Below are positions 51,953 through 59,688 of a stretch of 64,000 bases of DNA, piece by piece (within the stretch, counting starts at the first letter, position 1; the number at the start of each line of letters is the position of its first letter). The position numbers and the translations under genes are program-made. This DNA comes from Nocardioides abyssi (GTDB lineage: Bacteria; Actinomycetota; Actinomycetes; Propionibacteriales; Nocardioidaceae), in the NCBI RefSeq assembly GCF_030412915.1, contig NZ_JAUHJR010000001.1, positions 1-64,000 on the forward strand, written 5' to 3'. The notes beneath the pieces were generated by a model. It worked only from the letters and a program-made list of their open reading frames with translations. It had not been told where the DNA came from and searched no databases.

Positions 51953-52471
51953 GAGGTCGTCTGCCGACTCGAACTCGCCGGGGTGGGAGGCGACGATCTC
52001 CCCGTCGACGATGAGCACGGTGGAGGGCAGCCAGCTCGGGCTGACCGCGGGGGCGTAGCTGAGCATCAGCTCCATGTCGGGGTCCTGCCAGCTGGGGTAG
52101 TCCGCACCGGTCTCGTCGAGGAACTCCACGGCGTACTTGCGGAAGCGGTCCAGCGAGACGCCGACGACCTCGACGTCGTCGCGCTCGGCGACGTCGGAGA
52201 GCAGCGGCATCTCGGTGCGGCAGGGCACGCAGGTGCTGGCCCAGAAGTTCAGCAGGACCGGCTTGTCGCCGGTCGGGGTGCCGGTGCGGGCCGGGCGGAT
52301 CGGGTCGCCCGCCGGGAGGTCGACGGCCTTCGGGTCGTCCAGGCGGGTCCAGCCGAGGCTGATCGGGCCGTCGTCCTCGTCCGGGCCGGAGGACCCGCTG
52401 CCGCTGCAGCCCGCCGTGGCGGCCGCGCCGAGGAGCACGACGGCGGCGAGGCCGGCGCGGAGCCTGGTCAC
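51920..52471 (-). CDS. Second TlpA/ResA-like thioredoxin lipoprotein
   Basis: 183 residues; lipobox TAGC with Cys22 and redox motif CVPC (Cys81, Cys84) in WASTCVPCRTEMPLL. It is a second extracytoplasmic thiol reductase beside the one at 47961, encoded on the opposite strand with the small membrane protein at 52716. The two may serve different partners (ResA-like reduction of apocytochrome versus a general TlpA role). GTG start overlaps the upstream stop by 4 bp. Confidence 0.92.
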   Translation of the reverse strand: MTRLRAGLAAVVLLGAAATAGCSGSGSSGPDEDDGPISLGWTRLDDPKAVDLPAGDPIRPARTGTPTGDKPVLLNFWASTCVPCRTEMPLLSDVAERDDVEVVGVSLDRFRKYAVEFLDETGADYPSWQDPDMELMLSYAPAVSPSWLPSTVLIVDGEIVASHPGEFESADDLSAERLAELAG

Positions 52472-52716
52472 AGGTCGGGGTCCTCGGGGTGCTTGCGCTT
52501 GCGGTCGAGGTCGCGCAGGAAGTCCGGGTCGTCGTCGGGGCCAAGCGGGCGCGGCGGCTGGGCCGGGCCGGAGCCGCGGGGACCGCGCGGGCCACGGGCG
52601 CCGGACGAGCCGCTGGGCCCGCCGGCGATCGGCGGGGTGCCGCGGCGCTCGAGGAACCGCACCGCGGCGTACGTCGCGAGCGCGAAGAGCACGACGACCA
52701 GCAGGAGCTTCAGCAC
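52468..52716 (-). CDS. Small single-pass membrane protein
   Basis: 82 residues: one N-terminal helix (LKLLLVVVLFALATYAAVRFL, split as 2-12 and 13-22), a Gly/Pro/Arg-rich linker and an acidic-basic tail with DDDPDFLRDLDRKRK. No family recognised. It is cotranscribed with the TlpA-like lipoprotein gene. The start is GTG 52716, with either GGAGG at close range or leaderless initiation from TACATT. Confidence 0.7.
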   Translation of the reverse strand: MLKLLLVVVLFALATYAAVRFLERRGTPPIAGGPSGSSGARGPRGPRGSGPAQPPRPLGPDDDPDFLRDLDRKRKHPEDPDL

Positions 52717-52722
52717 ACCTCC

Positions 52723-52754
52723 AATGTAGGCGGCCGCTCCACAGCGCCTACCCT
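52723..52754. promoter_or_regulatory. Divergent leaderless -10 elements
   Basis: TACATT on the minus strand (52723-52728) and TACCCT on the plus strand (52749-52754) each end 6 nt before the respective GTG (52716 and 52761). Start codons are 45 bp apart. Confidence 0.55.
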
Positions 52755-52760
52755 GAGGTC

Positions 52761-53021
52761 GTGAAGGAGTTCGTGGTCTACACCGCCCTGCGCATCGCCC
52801 TGTTCGTCGGGTCGCTGGCGCTCGTCCTCGGCCTGTGGTGGGCCATCGCGGGCGAGGTGCCGGTGCTGTGGGCGGTCGTGATCGCGTTCGTGCTCAGCGG
52901 CCTGGGGTCGCTGTGGCTGCTCAACGGGCCCCGCGAGGCGTTCGCGCTGCGGGTCCAGGAGCGCGCCTCGAAGGCGTCGAAGGCCTTCGAGGAGATGAAG
53001 GCCAAGGAGGACGCCGACTAG
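52761..53021 (+). CDS. DUF4229 domain membrane protein
   Basis: 86 residues: KEFVVYTALRIALFVGSLAL, two transmembrane helices (about 8-28 and 33-53), then a charged helical tail (VQERASKASKAFEEMKAKEDAD). This is the DUF4229 pattern, conserved beside menaquinone and cytochrome genes in actinobacteria. No function known. GTG start 6 nt after a -10 hexamer. Confidence 0.75.
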   Translation: MKEFVVYTALRIALFVGSLALVLGLWWAIAGEVPVLWAVVIAFVLSGLGSLWLLNGPREAFALRVQERASKASKAFEEMKAKEDAD

Positions 53022-53034
53022 GCGTCCGCCCCGC

Positions 53035-53172
53035 TCAGCGGCGCTTGCGGGCGTTCAGCTGGCGCTGGACGCGCGCCTCGGACTGGCCGAGGACCTTGGC
53101 CAGCAGCGGCACGCGCATCTTCCACGCGACGACGGCGACGACGACGAGCGCGATGAAGATCAGGAAGCCCAT
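53035..53172 (-). CDS. 45-residue membrane peptide
   Basis: A small gene: MGFLIFIALVVVAVVAWKMR forms one helix, followed by a basic amphipathic tail ending VQRQLNARKRR. It lies 10 bp after menA on the same strand. TAGGCT (53179-53184) ends 6 nt before its ATG, and the TAG is the menA stop. The start, clear helix and promoter support a real gene; function unknown. Confidence 0.7.
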   Translation of the reverse strand: MGFLIFIALVVVAVVAWKMRVPLLAKVLGQSEARVQRQLNARKRR

Positions 53173-53178
53173 GCGGCC

Positions 53179-53184
53179 AGCCTA
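53179..53184 (-). promoter_or_regulatory. -10 element of the 45-residue gene
   Basis: TAGGCT on the minus strand overlaps the menA stop codon and ends 6 nt before ATG 53172. Confidence 0.5.
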
Positions 53185-54057
53185 CGCAGCGAGGAACAGC
53201 GGCACGGCGACGAGCACGGCCCAGGCCAGCTCGGCCGCGCCGGTGCGCTGCAGCACCGGGATGAGCGCCGGGCCGGTGGCACCGCCGAGCACGACGCGGG
53301 TGGCGATCCCGGCGGGGACCAGGAACGCGAGGCCGACCAGCGCCCACCAGGTCGTGAGCGCGGCGACGCCGACCACGGCCAGCGCGGCGACGAGCACCAG
53401 GGCGGCGTACAGCAGGCGGGTGCCGCGGTCGCCCAGCCGCACCGCGAGGGTGCGCTTGCCGGCGACGGTGTCGGTGGGGATGTCGCGCAGGTTGTTGGCG
53501 ACGAGGATCGCGCAGGCCAGCGCGCCGATGCCGACCGCGGCGGCGAGCGCGGCGGCATCCCAGGTCTCGGTCTGCACGTAGGTCGTGCCGACGACGGCCA
53601 CGAGGCCGAAGAACACGAAGACCATGACCTCGCCGAGGCCGAGGTAGCCGTAGGGCCGTGCGGTGCCGGTGTAGCCCCAGGCCGCCACGACGCAGACCAG
53701 GCCCACCGCCACCAGCCACCAGGCGGTGGTGGCCGCCAGCGCGATGCCGGCCACGCCGGCGACGCCGAAGGCGAGGAACGCCGCCCGCTTGACCGCGGCC
53801 GCGGTCGCGGCGCCGGAGCCGACCAGCCGCATCGGGCCGACCCGCACGTCGTCGGTGCCGCGGACGCCGTCGGAGTAGTCGTTGGCGTAGTTGACCGCGA
53901 CCTGCAGCGCCAGGCTCACCACCAGGGCCAGCAGCGCCCTCTCCCACACCCACGCGTCGACGTACGCCGCGACGCCGGTGCCGGCGAGGACCGGCGAGAC
54001 CGCCGCGGGCAGGGTGCGCGGACGCGCGCCCTCGAGCCACTCGGATGCAGATGCCAC
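53182..54057 (-). CDS. menA: 1,4-dihydroxy-2-naphthoate polyprenyltransferase
   Basis: Attaches the polyprenyl tail to dihydroxynaphthoate, the membrane step of menaquinone synthesis. 291 residues, UbiA superfamily with about eight helices. The prenyl-diphosphate motif is NYANDYSDGVRGTDD (Asp-rich, about 66-80) and the second is in NNLRDIPTDTVAGKRTLAVR. GTG at 54057 begins ASASEWLEGARPRTLPAAVSP, the usual start. Divergent from menE. Confidence 0.95.
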   Translation of the reverse strand: MASASEWLEGARPRTLPAAVSPVLAGTGVAAYVDAWVWERALLALVVSLALQVAVNYANDYSDGVRGTDDVRVGPMRLVGSGAATAAAVKRAAFLAFGVAGVAGIALAATTAWWLVAVGLVCVVAAWGYTGTARPYGYLGLGEVMVFVFFGLVAVVGTTYVQTETWDAAALAAAVGIGALACAILVANNLRDIPTDTVAGKRTLAVRLGDRGTRLLYAALVLVAALAVVGVAALTTWWALVGLAFLVPAGIATRVVLGGATGPALIPVLQRTGAAELAWAVLVAVPLFLAA

Positions 54058-54111
54058 GAGGGACGATTCAACCCGACCGGCCTGCGGGGCGGGCGGACCG
54101 GGGCCTCCGGA

Positions 54112-54117
54112 TAGCGT
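54112..54117 (+). promoter_or_regulatory. -10 element of the menECD operon
   Basis: TAGCGT ends 7 nt before GTG 54125, the first codon of menE. Confidence 0.55.
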
Positions 54118-54124
54118 GGAGGGC

Positions 54125-55153
54125 GTGGTGACCGCCGGCATGACGCTCGAGTCCTGGCTCGCCGCGGAGACCGAGCCGGCCCCGTGGGTGGTGGAGACCT
54201 CCGGGTCGACCGGGCGTCCCAAGCGGGTGCTGCTGCCGCGCACGTCGGTGCTCGCCTCCGTGCACGCCTCGGCCCGCCGGCTCGGCGCGAGCGGGCAGTG
54301 GCTGCTCGCGCTGCCCGAGGAGTACGTCGCCGGGCTGCAGGTGGTCGCCCGCTCGCTGGTCGCCGGGCACGCCCCGGCGCGCCTGGAGGACCACGGGTCG
54401 TTCGTGGCGGCCGCGGAGGCGATGACCGCGGAGCACCGGTTCACCTCGTTGGTGCCGACCCAGCTGCGGCGGATGCTGGAGGACCCGGCCGAGGCCGCGG
54501 TGCTCGCGTCGTTCCACACGGTGCTGGTCGGCGGCGGGCCGGTCGACCCGGCGCTGCGCCGGCGGGCCGAGGAGGTCGGGGTGCGCGCCGTGGCGACGTA
54601 CGGCTCGGCGGAGACGGCGGGCGGCTGCGTCTACGACGGCGTGCCGCTCGACGGGGTCGGCCTGGCGACCGACCGCGGCGGCCGGGTCCGGATCACCGGG
54701 CCCACGCTGTTCGCGGGCTACGGCGGCGACCCGGCGCTGACCGCCGAGGTGCTGGTCGACGGGTGGTTCCTCACCTCCGACGCGGGCCGCCTCGACGAGG
54801 ACGGGCGGCTGCAGGTGCTCGGCCGGCTCGACGACGTGGTGGTGACCGGCGGCGTCAACGTGCCGGCGCCGGCCGTCGCCGCCCGGCTGCGTGAGCACCC
54901 GCTCGTGGCCGCCGCGGAGGTGCTCGGCGTCCCCGACGACGAGTGGGGCAACCGGCTGGTCGCCTTCGTCGTGCCGACCGGCCGCGCCGGCGACGACCTG
55001 TCGCTGGACGAGCTGCGCGACTGGGTGGGCGCGGAGCACCCCCGGTCGTGGGCGCCGCGGCAGCTGGTCGTGCTCGACGACGTGCCGCTCCTGGCCACCG
55101 GCAAGCCGGACCGGCTCCGGCTGCGCGCGCTGGTGGGGGGAGGCCTGAGATGA
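54125..55153 (+). CDS. menE: o-Succinylbenzoate-CoA ligase
   Basis: Activates o-succinylbenzoate to its CoA ester. 342 residues, a short ANL-family enzyme: ETSGSTGRPK (24-33, phosphate loop), TYGSAETAGGCVYDG, LTSDAGRLDEDGRLQVLGRLDD, and the catalytic lysine in LLATGKPDRL. It lacks most of the usual N-terminal subdomain, as is normal for actinobacterial MenE. It overlaps menC by 4 bp (ATGA). Confidence 0.93.
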   Translation: MVTAGMTLESWLAAETEPAPWVVETSGSTGRPKRVLLPRTSVLASVHASARRLGASGQWLLALPEEYVAGLQVVARSLVAGHAPARLEDHGSFVAAAEAMTAEHRFTSLVPTQLRRMLEDPAEAAVLASFHTVLVGGGPVDPALRRRAEEVGVRAVATYGSAETAGGCVYDGVPLDGVGLATDRGGRVRITGPTLFAGYGGDPALTAEVLVDGWFLTSDAGRLDEDGRLQVLGRLDDVVVTGGVNVPAPAVAARLREHPLVAAAEVLGVPDDEWGNRLVAFVVPTGRAGDDLSLDELRDWVGAEHPRSWAPRQLVVLDDVPLLATGKPDRLRLRALVGGGLR

Positions 55154-56112
55154 CCGGACCGGAGCACGAGGTGCGGGTCTTCAGCCTGCCGATGCGCACC
55201 CGCTTCCGCGGGATCACGGTGCGCGAGGGCGTGCTGTTGCGCGGCGCGGCCGGGTGGGGCGAGTGGTCGCCGTTCCTGGAGTACGACGCCGCGGTCGCCG
55301 AGCCGTGGCTGCGCTGCGCAGAGGAGGCCGCCGCGGGGGACTGGCCCGACCCGGTGCGCACGAGCGTGCCGGTCAACGTCACCGTGCCGGCCGTCGACGC
55401 CGAGCGGGCCCACGCGGTCGTGCTCGCCGGCGGCTGCACGACCGCGAAGGTGAAGGTCGCCGAGCCCGGGCAGACGCTCGCCGACGACCAGGCGCGGCTC
55501 GAGGCGGTGCGCGACGCGCTCGGCCCGGCCGGCCGGGTGCGCATCGACGTCAACGGCCTGTGGAGCGTCGAGCAGGCGCTGGAGCGGCTGCCGGTGCTGG
55601 ACCGCGCCGCGGGCGGCCTGGAGTACGTCGAGCAGCCGTGCGCGACCGTCGAGGAGCTCGCCGCCGTGCGCCGGGCGGTCGACGTCCCCGTGGCCGCGGA
55701 CGAGTCGATCCGCCGCGCGGCCGACCCCTACCGCGTCCGCGACCTCGAGGCCGCCGACGTGGCGGTGCTGAAGGTCCAGCCGCTCGGTGGCGTCCGGGCC
55801 TGCCTGCGCATCGCCGAGGACATCGGCCTCCCGGTCGTCGTCTCCTCGGCCCTGGAGAGCTCGGTCGGGCTGGCCGCCGGCGTCGCGCTGGCCGCGGCCC
55901 TGCCGGAGCTGCCCTACGCCTGCGGCCTGGCCACCGCACAGCTGCTGGCCGCCGACACGAGCACCGAGCCGCTGCTGCCGGTGGCCGGCGAGCTGCCGGT
56001 GCGGGTGCCCGCCCTCGACCCCGGCCACCCGGTCGCCGACCCCGACCGGGTCGCCCACTGGGAGGCACGGCTCGCGGAGGTCCGCGCGCTGCGCGAGGAT
56101 CGGCTCCCGTGA
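55150..56112 (+). CDS. menC: o-Succinylbenzoate synthase
   Basis: Enolase-superfamily dehydratase making o-succinylbenzoate from SHCHC. 320 residues; TAKVKV contains the catalytic lysine of the KxK motif, RIDVNGLW the first metal ligand Asp, VEQP the Glu, and AADES the third ligand; VLKVQPLGG supplies the second lysine. Between menE and menD, with 4-bp overlaps on both sides. Confidence 0.94.
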   Translation: MTGPEHEVRVFSLPMRTRFRGITVREGVLLRGAAGWGEWSPFLEYDAAVAEPWLRCAEEAAAGDWPDPVRTSVPVNVTVPAVDAERAHAVVLAGGCTTAKVKVAEPGQTLADDQARLEAVRDALGPAGRVRIDVNGLWSVEQALERLPVLDRAAGGLEYVEQPCATVEELAAVRRAVDVPVAADESIRRAADPYRVRDLEAADVAVLKVQPLGGVRACLRIAEDIGLPVVVSSALESSVGLAAGVALAAALPELPYACGLATAQLLAADTSTEPLLPVAGELPVRVPALDPGHPVADPDRVAHWEARLAEVRALREDRLP

Positions 56113-57731
56113 CCGGCGCCCCGAGCTCGACCGACTCGACCGACTCGACCGACTCGACCGACCTGGCCCGCTCGGTGGTGACCGCGCTGCTCGAGTCCGG
56201 CGTCACCGAGGTGGTGCTCTCGCCGGGCTCGCGCAACGCCCCGCTGTCCTTCGCGGTGCACGCCGTCGCCGAGGCGGGGCTGCTGCGCCTGCACACCCGC
56301 GTCGACGAGCGGACCGCGGCCTTCCTCGCCCTCGGGCTGACCAAGGTCGGCGCCCGCGCGGCCGTGCTGTGCACCTCGGGCACCGCGGTGGCCAACCTGC
56401 ACCCGGCCGTCCTCGAGGCCGCCCACAGCGGCCTGCCGCTGGTCGTGCTCACCGCCGACCGGCCCGCCCGGCTGCGCGGCACCGGCGCCAACCAGACCAC
56501 CGACCAGGTCGGCGTCTTCGGCCGGCTGGTGATCACCCGCGACCTGCCGGCCGACGACCTGGTCCTCGCCGACGACGGCCCCACGCACCTCAACGTCCGG
56601 CTCGACGAGCCGCTCGTGCCGGCCGACGTGTGGGTGCCGCCCGCGGTCGCCCCTGCGGCCCGCGCTGCCCGTCCCACCGGTCCGGAGGCGCAGGCCGCCG
56701 CCGGGGAGGTGCTGCCCCTCGGCCCGCGCACGGTGGTCGTCGCCGGCGACGACGCCGGCCCGCCCGCCCGCGTGCTCGCCGAGCGCGCCGGTTGGCCGCT
56801 GCTCGCCGAGCCGACGTCGGGCTCGCGCACCGGCGACAACGCGCTGCGCTGCTACCGCCTGCTGCTCGACACCGACCTCGGCCGCAGCGTCGAGCGGGTC
56901 GTCGTCGCCGGCCACCCGACGCTGTCCCGGCCGGTCACCCGGCTGCTGTCCCGCACCGACGTCGAGGTCGTCTCCGTCCCCGCCCGCGGCGCCTGGCCCG
57001 ACCGGCCGTTCCCCGTCGACCACGAGGTCGCCCGGCCGGTCGTCGAGGGCCACGACGACCCCGCATGGCTGGAGGCCTGGCGCGAGGCCGACCGCTCGGT
57101 GGGCCGGCAGCTCGACCGGCTGCTGGCGGCCGAGCCCGGGCTCACGCCGCACGAGGTGGCGGCGGCGGTGAGCCGCGGCGTACCTCCCGGCGGACTGCTG
57201 TACGTCGGCGCCTCCAGCCCGGTCCGCGACCTGGACCTGTCCGTCGCGCGCTACGAGGTCGGCGACCGGCGCAAGGTGGTCGCCAACCGCGGCCTGGCCG
57301 GCATCGACGGCACGATCTCCTCGGCGATCGGCGCCGCGCTCGGTCGCCCGCACGGCACGCGGAACCTCGCCCTGATGGGCGACGTGACGTTCCTCCACGA
57401 CAGCGGCGGGCTGGTGCTCGGCCCCCGCGAGGAGCGGCCCGACCTGACGATCGTCGTGGTCAACGACGACGGAGGCGCGATCTTCTCGATGCTCGAGCAG
57501 GGCGCGCCGGAGCACGCCGACCCGTTCGAGGTCCTCTTCGGCACGCCGCACGGCGTCGACCTGGGCAGCCTCTGCGCCGCCACGCGCACCCCGCACTGGC
57601 GCGTCGACAACCTCCCCGAGCTCGAGCACGCGCTGGCCAACCCCAACGGCGGCATCGAGGTCGTCGAGGCGGTCGTCGACCGGCGCACCCGGCGCGACCT
57701 GGACGAGCGGATCCGCGCGCTGCGGCCCTGA
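56109..57731 (+). CDS. menD: SEPHCHC synthase
   Basis: Thiamine-diphosphate enzyme joining 2-oxoglutarate and isochorismate. 540 residues; SPGSRNAPLSFAV and RVDERTAAFLALG near the N-terminus, and the ThDP motif from GDVTFLHDSGGL to VVNDDGGAIFSML. Codons 7-18 are four copies of a 9-bp repeat (STDSTDSTDSTD), a non-conserved N-terminal arm. The gene order menE-menC-menD is compact; menB and menF are not in the window. Confidence 0.95.
   Translation: MTGAPSSTDSTDSTDSTDLARSVVTALLESGVTEVVLSPGSRNAPLSFAVHAVAEAGLLRLHTRVDERTAAFLALGLTKVGARAAVLCTSGTAVANLHPAVLEAAHSGLPLVVLTADRPARLRGTGANQTTDQVGVFGRLVITRDLPADDLVLADDGPTHLNVRLDEPLVPADVWVPPAVAPAARAARPTGPEAQAAAGEVLPLGPRTVVVAGDDAGPPARVLAERAGWPLLAEPTSGSRTGDNALRCYRLLLDTDLGRSVERVVVAGHPTLSRPVTRLLSRTDVEVVSVPARGAWPDRPFPVDHEVARPVVEGHDDPAWLEAWREADRSVGRQLDRLLAAEPGLTPHEVAAAVSRGVPPGGLLYVGASSPVRDLDLSVARYEVGDRRKVVANRGLAGIDGTISSAIGAALGRPHGTRNLALMGDVTFLHDSGGLVLGPREERPDLTIVVVNDDGGAIFSMLEQGAPEHADPFEVLFGTPHGVDLGSLCAATRTPHWRVDNLPELEHALANPNGGIEVVEAVVDRRTRRDLDERIRALRP
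56127..56162 (+). repeat. 9-bp coding tandem repeat in menD
   Basis: Four perfect TCGACCGAC units in frame, encoding Ser-Thr-Asp repeats. Change in copy number would keep the frame. Confidence 0.95.
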
Positions 57732-57753
57732 GCGGCCGCCACCACCGGGCGAG

Positions 57754-57759
57754 CACAAT
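57754..57759 (+). promoter_or_regulatory. -10 element of the antiporter gene
   Basis: CACAAT ends 6 nt before GTG 57766. Confidence 0.45.
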
Positions 57760-57765
57760 GGCGCG

Positions 57766-59634
57766 GTGGAGATTGCCCTGCTGCTGTGCGGCATCGCCGT
57801 CGCGGTCCTGGTCGGGACCTCGGTCGCGGAGCGGCTGCACGTTCCCGCGCCGCTGCTGCTGACCGCGATCGGTGTAGCGGCGTCGTACGTCCCCCAGGTG
57901 CCGCAGGTCTACCTCGAGAGCGACGTCGTCCTCATGGGGCTCCTGCCACCGCTGCTGTACGCCGCGGCGCAGTCGACGTCGCTGGTCGACTTCAACGCCA
58001 ACCGGCGCCCGATCCTGCTGCTCTCGGTCGGCCTGGTGGTCTTCACCGCCGTCGGCGTGGGCGCGGCCGCGAGGCTGGTGCTGCCCGACCTGCCGTGGGC
58101 CGTCGCCCTCGCGCTGGGTGCGGTCGTCGCCCCGCCGGACGCCGTCGCGACGACCGCCATCGGTCGGCGGATCGGCCTGCCGAGACGGGTCGTGACGATC
58201 CTCGAGGGCGAGTCGCTGCTCAACGACGCCACCGCGCTGGTCGCCCTGCGCACCGCGGTCGCGGTCGCGGCCGGCACCGGCCTCGACGCCTGGGGGATCA
58301 CGCTCGACTTCGTGATCGCCGCGGGCGGCGGGCTGCTGGTCGGCGGCGCGCTGTTCCTCGTGGTCGCCAAGGTGCGGCGGCTGGTCACCGACCCGGTGAT
58401 CGACAGCGCGATGTCGCTGGTGGTGCCGTTCGTGGCGTACCTGACCGCCGAGGAGCTGCACGCCTCCGGCGTCCTCGCGGTCGTCGTCGCGGGGCTCCTG
58501 CTGGCGCACAAGGCGCCGGTGCTGCAGAGCGCGCAGTCGCGGATCGCCGAGCGGCTCAACTGGCGCACGATCGCCTTCGTCCTGGAGAACACCGTCTTCC
58601 TGCTCATCGGGCTGCAGGCCTGGTGGATCATCGAGGGCGCCGTCGACAGCTCGATCGGCCTCGGCCGGATCGCGGCGCTCTGCCTGGTGACGCTCGGCGC
58701 CGTGGTGGTGCTGCGGATGCTGTGGGTCTTCCCGACCCGCTACGGCCTGGTGCGCCCCGGCGCGGACCCCGACACCGGCCGCCCGCCGCCGTGGACCTAC
58801 ACCTTCATCCTCGGCTGGGCCGGCATGCGCGGCGTGGTCACGCTGGCGGCGGCGTTCGTGCTGCCCGAGGACACGCCGTACCGCGAGGTGCTGCTGCTCG
58901 CCGCCTTCACCGTCGTCGCCGGCACGCTCTTCGTCCAGGGGCTGACCCTGCCGTGGCTCGCCCGCCGGCTGCACGTGCCGGCGCCGGACCCGGCCGAGGA
59001 CGCGCTCGCCCGCGCGACGCTGCTCCAGCAGGCGTCCAAGGCGGCCTTCGAAGAGCTCGAGCGGCTGGAGTACGACGACCAGCACGGCGTCGTCGACCTC
59101 ATCCGCCAGCGGGTGGACCAGCGCAACTTCGCGGCCTGGGAGCGGCTCGCCACGGTGGCGGACCAGGAGAGCCCGAGCGACCTCTACGCGCGGGTGCGGA
59201 TGGCGATGATCGACGCCGAGCGCCGCCGGGTGCTCGAGATCCGCGGGTCCGGCTCGACCCCCTCCGACGTGGTCGCCGACGTGCTGGCGATGCTCGACGT
59301 CGAGGAGTCGATGCTCACCGTCGCGAGCGCGGAGCGGGCCGAGCTGCAGGTCGCGCAGCGCGAGTCGCGGCGCACCGGCGCCGGGTGCGAGGAGCTCGGG
59401 CGGTTCCCGGCGGTCGAGACCCTCGAGGAGCCGGCCTGCGAGGGCTGCCTGGCCGACGGCACGCCCTGGGTCGCGCTGCGCCAGTGCCTGGCCTGCGGGC
59501 ACGTCGGCTGCTGCGACTCCTCACCGCGGCAGCACGCCACCGGCCACTTCCACGAGACCGCCCACCCGGTCATGCAGTCCGCGGAGCCCGGCGAGGACTG
59601 GCGCTGGTGCTACGTGCACCACACGACGGCCTGA
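57766..59634 (+). CDS. CPA1 Na+/H+ antiporter with C-terminal UBP-type zinc finger
   Basis: 622 residues. Residues 1-405 form a NhaP/NHE-type antiporter with about 12 helices: APPDAVATTAIG holds the Pro-Asp ion-binding motif, EGESLLNDATALV the ND motif, and GWAGMRGVVTLAAA the conserved arginine. A cytoplasmic helical part follows (410-550). The last 65 residues form a UBP zinc finger: Cys558, Cys561, Cys574, Cys577, Cys582, Cys583, His590, His594, His596 and a final WRWCYVH. UBP fingers bind ubiquitin C-termini in eukaryotes. Here the role must differ; sensing is possible. Confidence 0.9.
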   Translation: MEIALLLCGIAVAVLVGTSVAERLHVPAPLLLTAIGVAASYVPQVPQVYLESDVVLMGLLPPLLYAAAQSTSLVDFNANRRPILLLSVGLVVFTAVGVGAAARLVLPDLPWAVALALGAVVAPPDAVATTAIGRRIGLPRRVVTILEGESLLNDATALVALRTAVAVAAGTGLDAWGITLDFVIAAGGGLLVGGALFLVVAKVRRLVTDPVIDSAMSLVVPFVAYLTAEELHASGVLAVVVAGLLLAHKAPVLQSAQSRIAERLNWRTIAFVLENTVFLLIGLQAWWIIEGAVDSSIGLGRIAALCLVTLGAVVVLRMLWVFPTRYGLVRPGADPDTGRPPPWTYTFILGWAGMRGVVTLAAAFVLPEDTPYREVLLLAAFTVVAGTLFVQGLTLPWLARRLHVPAPDPAEDALARATLLQQASKAAFEELERLEYDDQHGVVDLIRQRVDQRNFAAWERLATVADQESPSDLYARVRMAMIDAERRRVLEIRGSGSTPSDVVADVLAMLDVEESMLTVASAERAELQVAQRESRRTGAGCEELGRFPAVETLEEPACEGCLADGTPWVALRQCLACGHVGCCDSSPRQHATGHFHETAHPVMQSAEPGEDWRWCYVHHTTA

Positions 59635-59636
59635 GC

Positions 59637-59688
59637 CCCGGCCCGGCCGTCCGGCCCGGCCGCCCGGCCGTCCGCCCGGCCGGCCGCG
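59637..59688. other. GC-only low-complexity spacer between convergent genes
   Basis: Repeated CCCGGCC / CCGTCCG words form many possible hairpins between the antiporter and P450 stops. A termination role for both strands is plausible but no single stem stands out. Confidence 0.5.
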
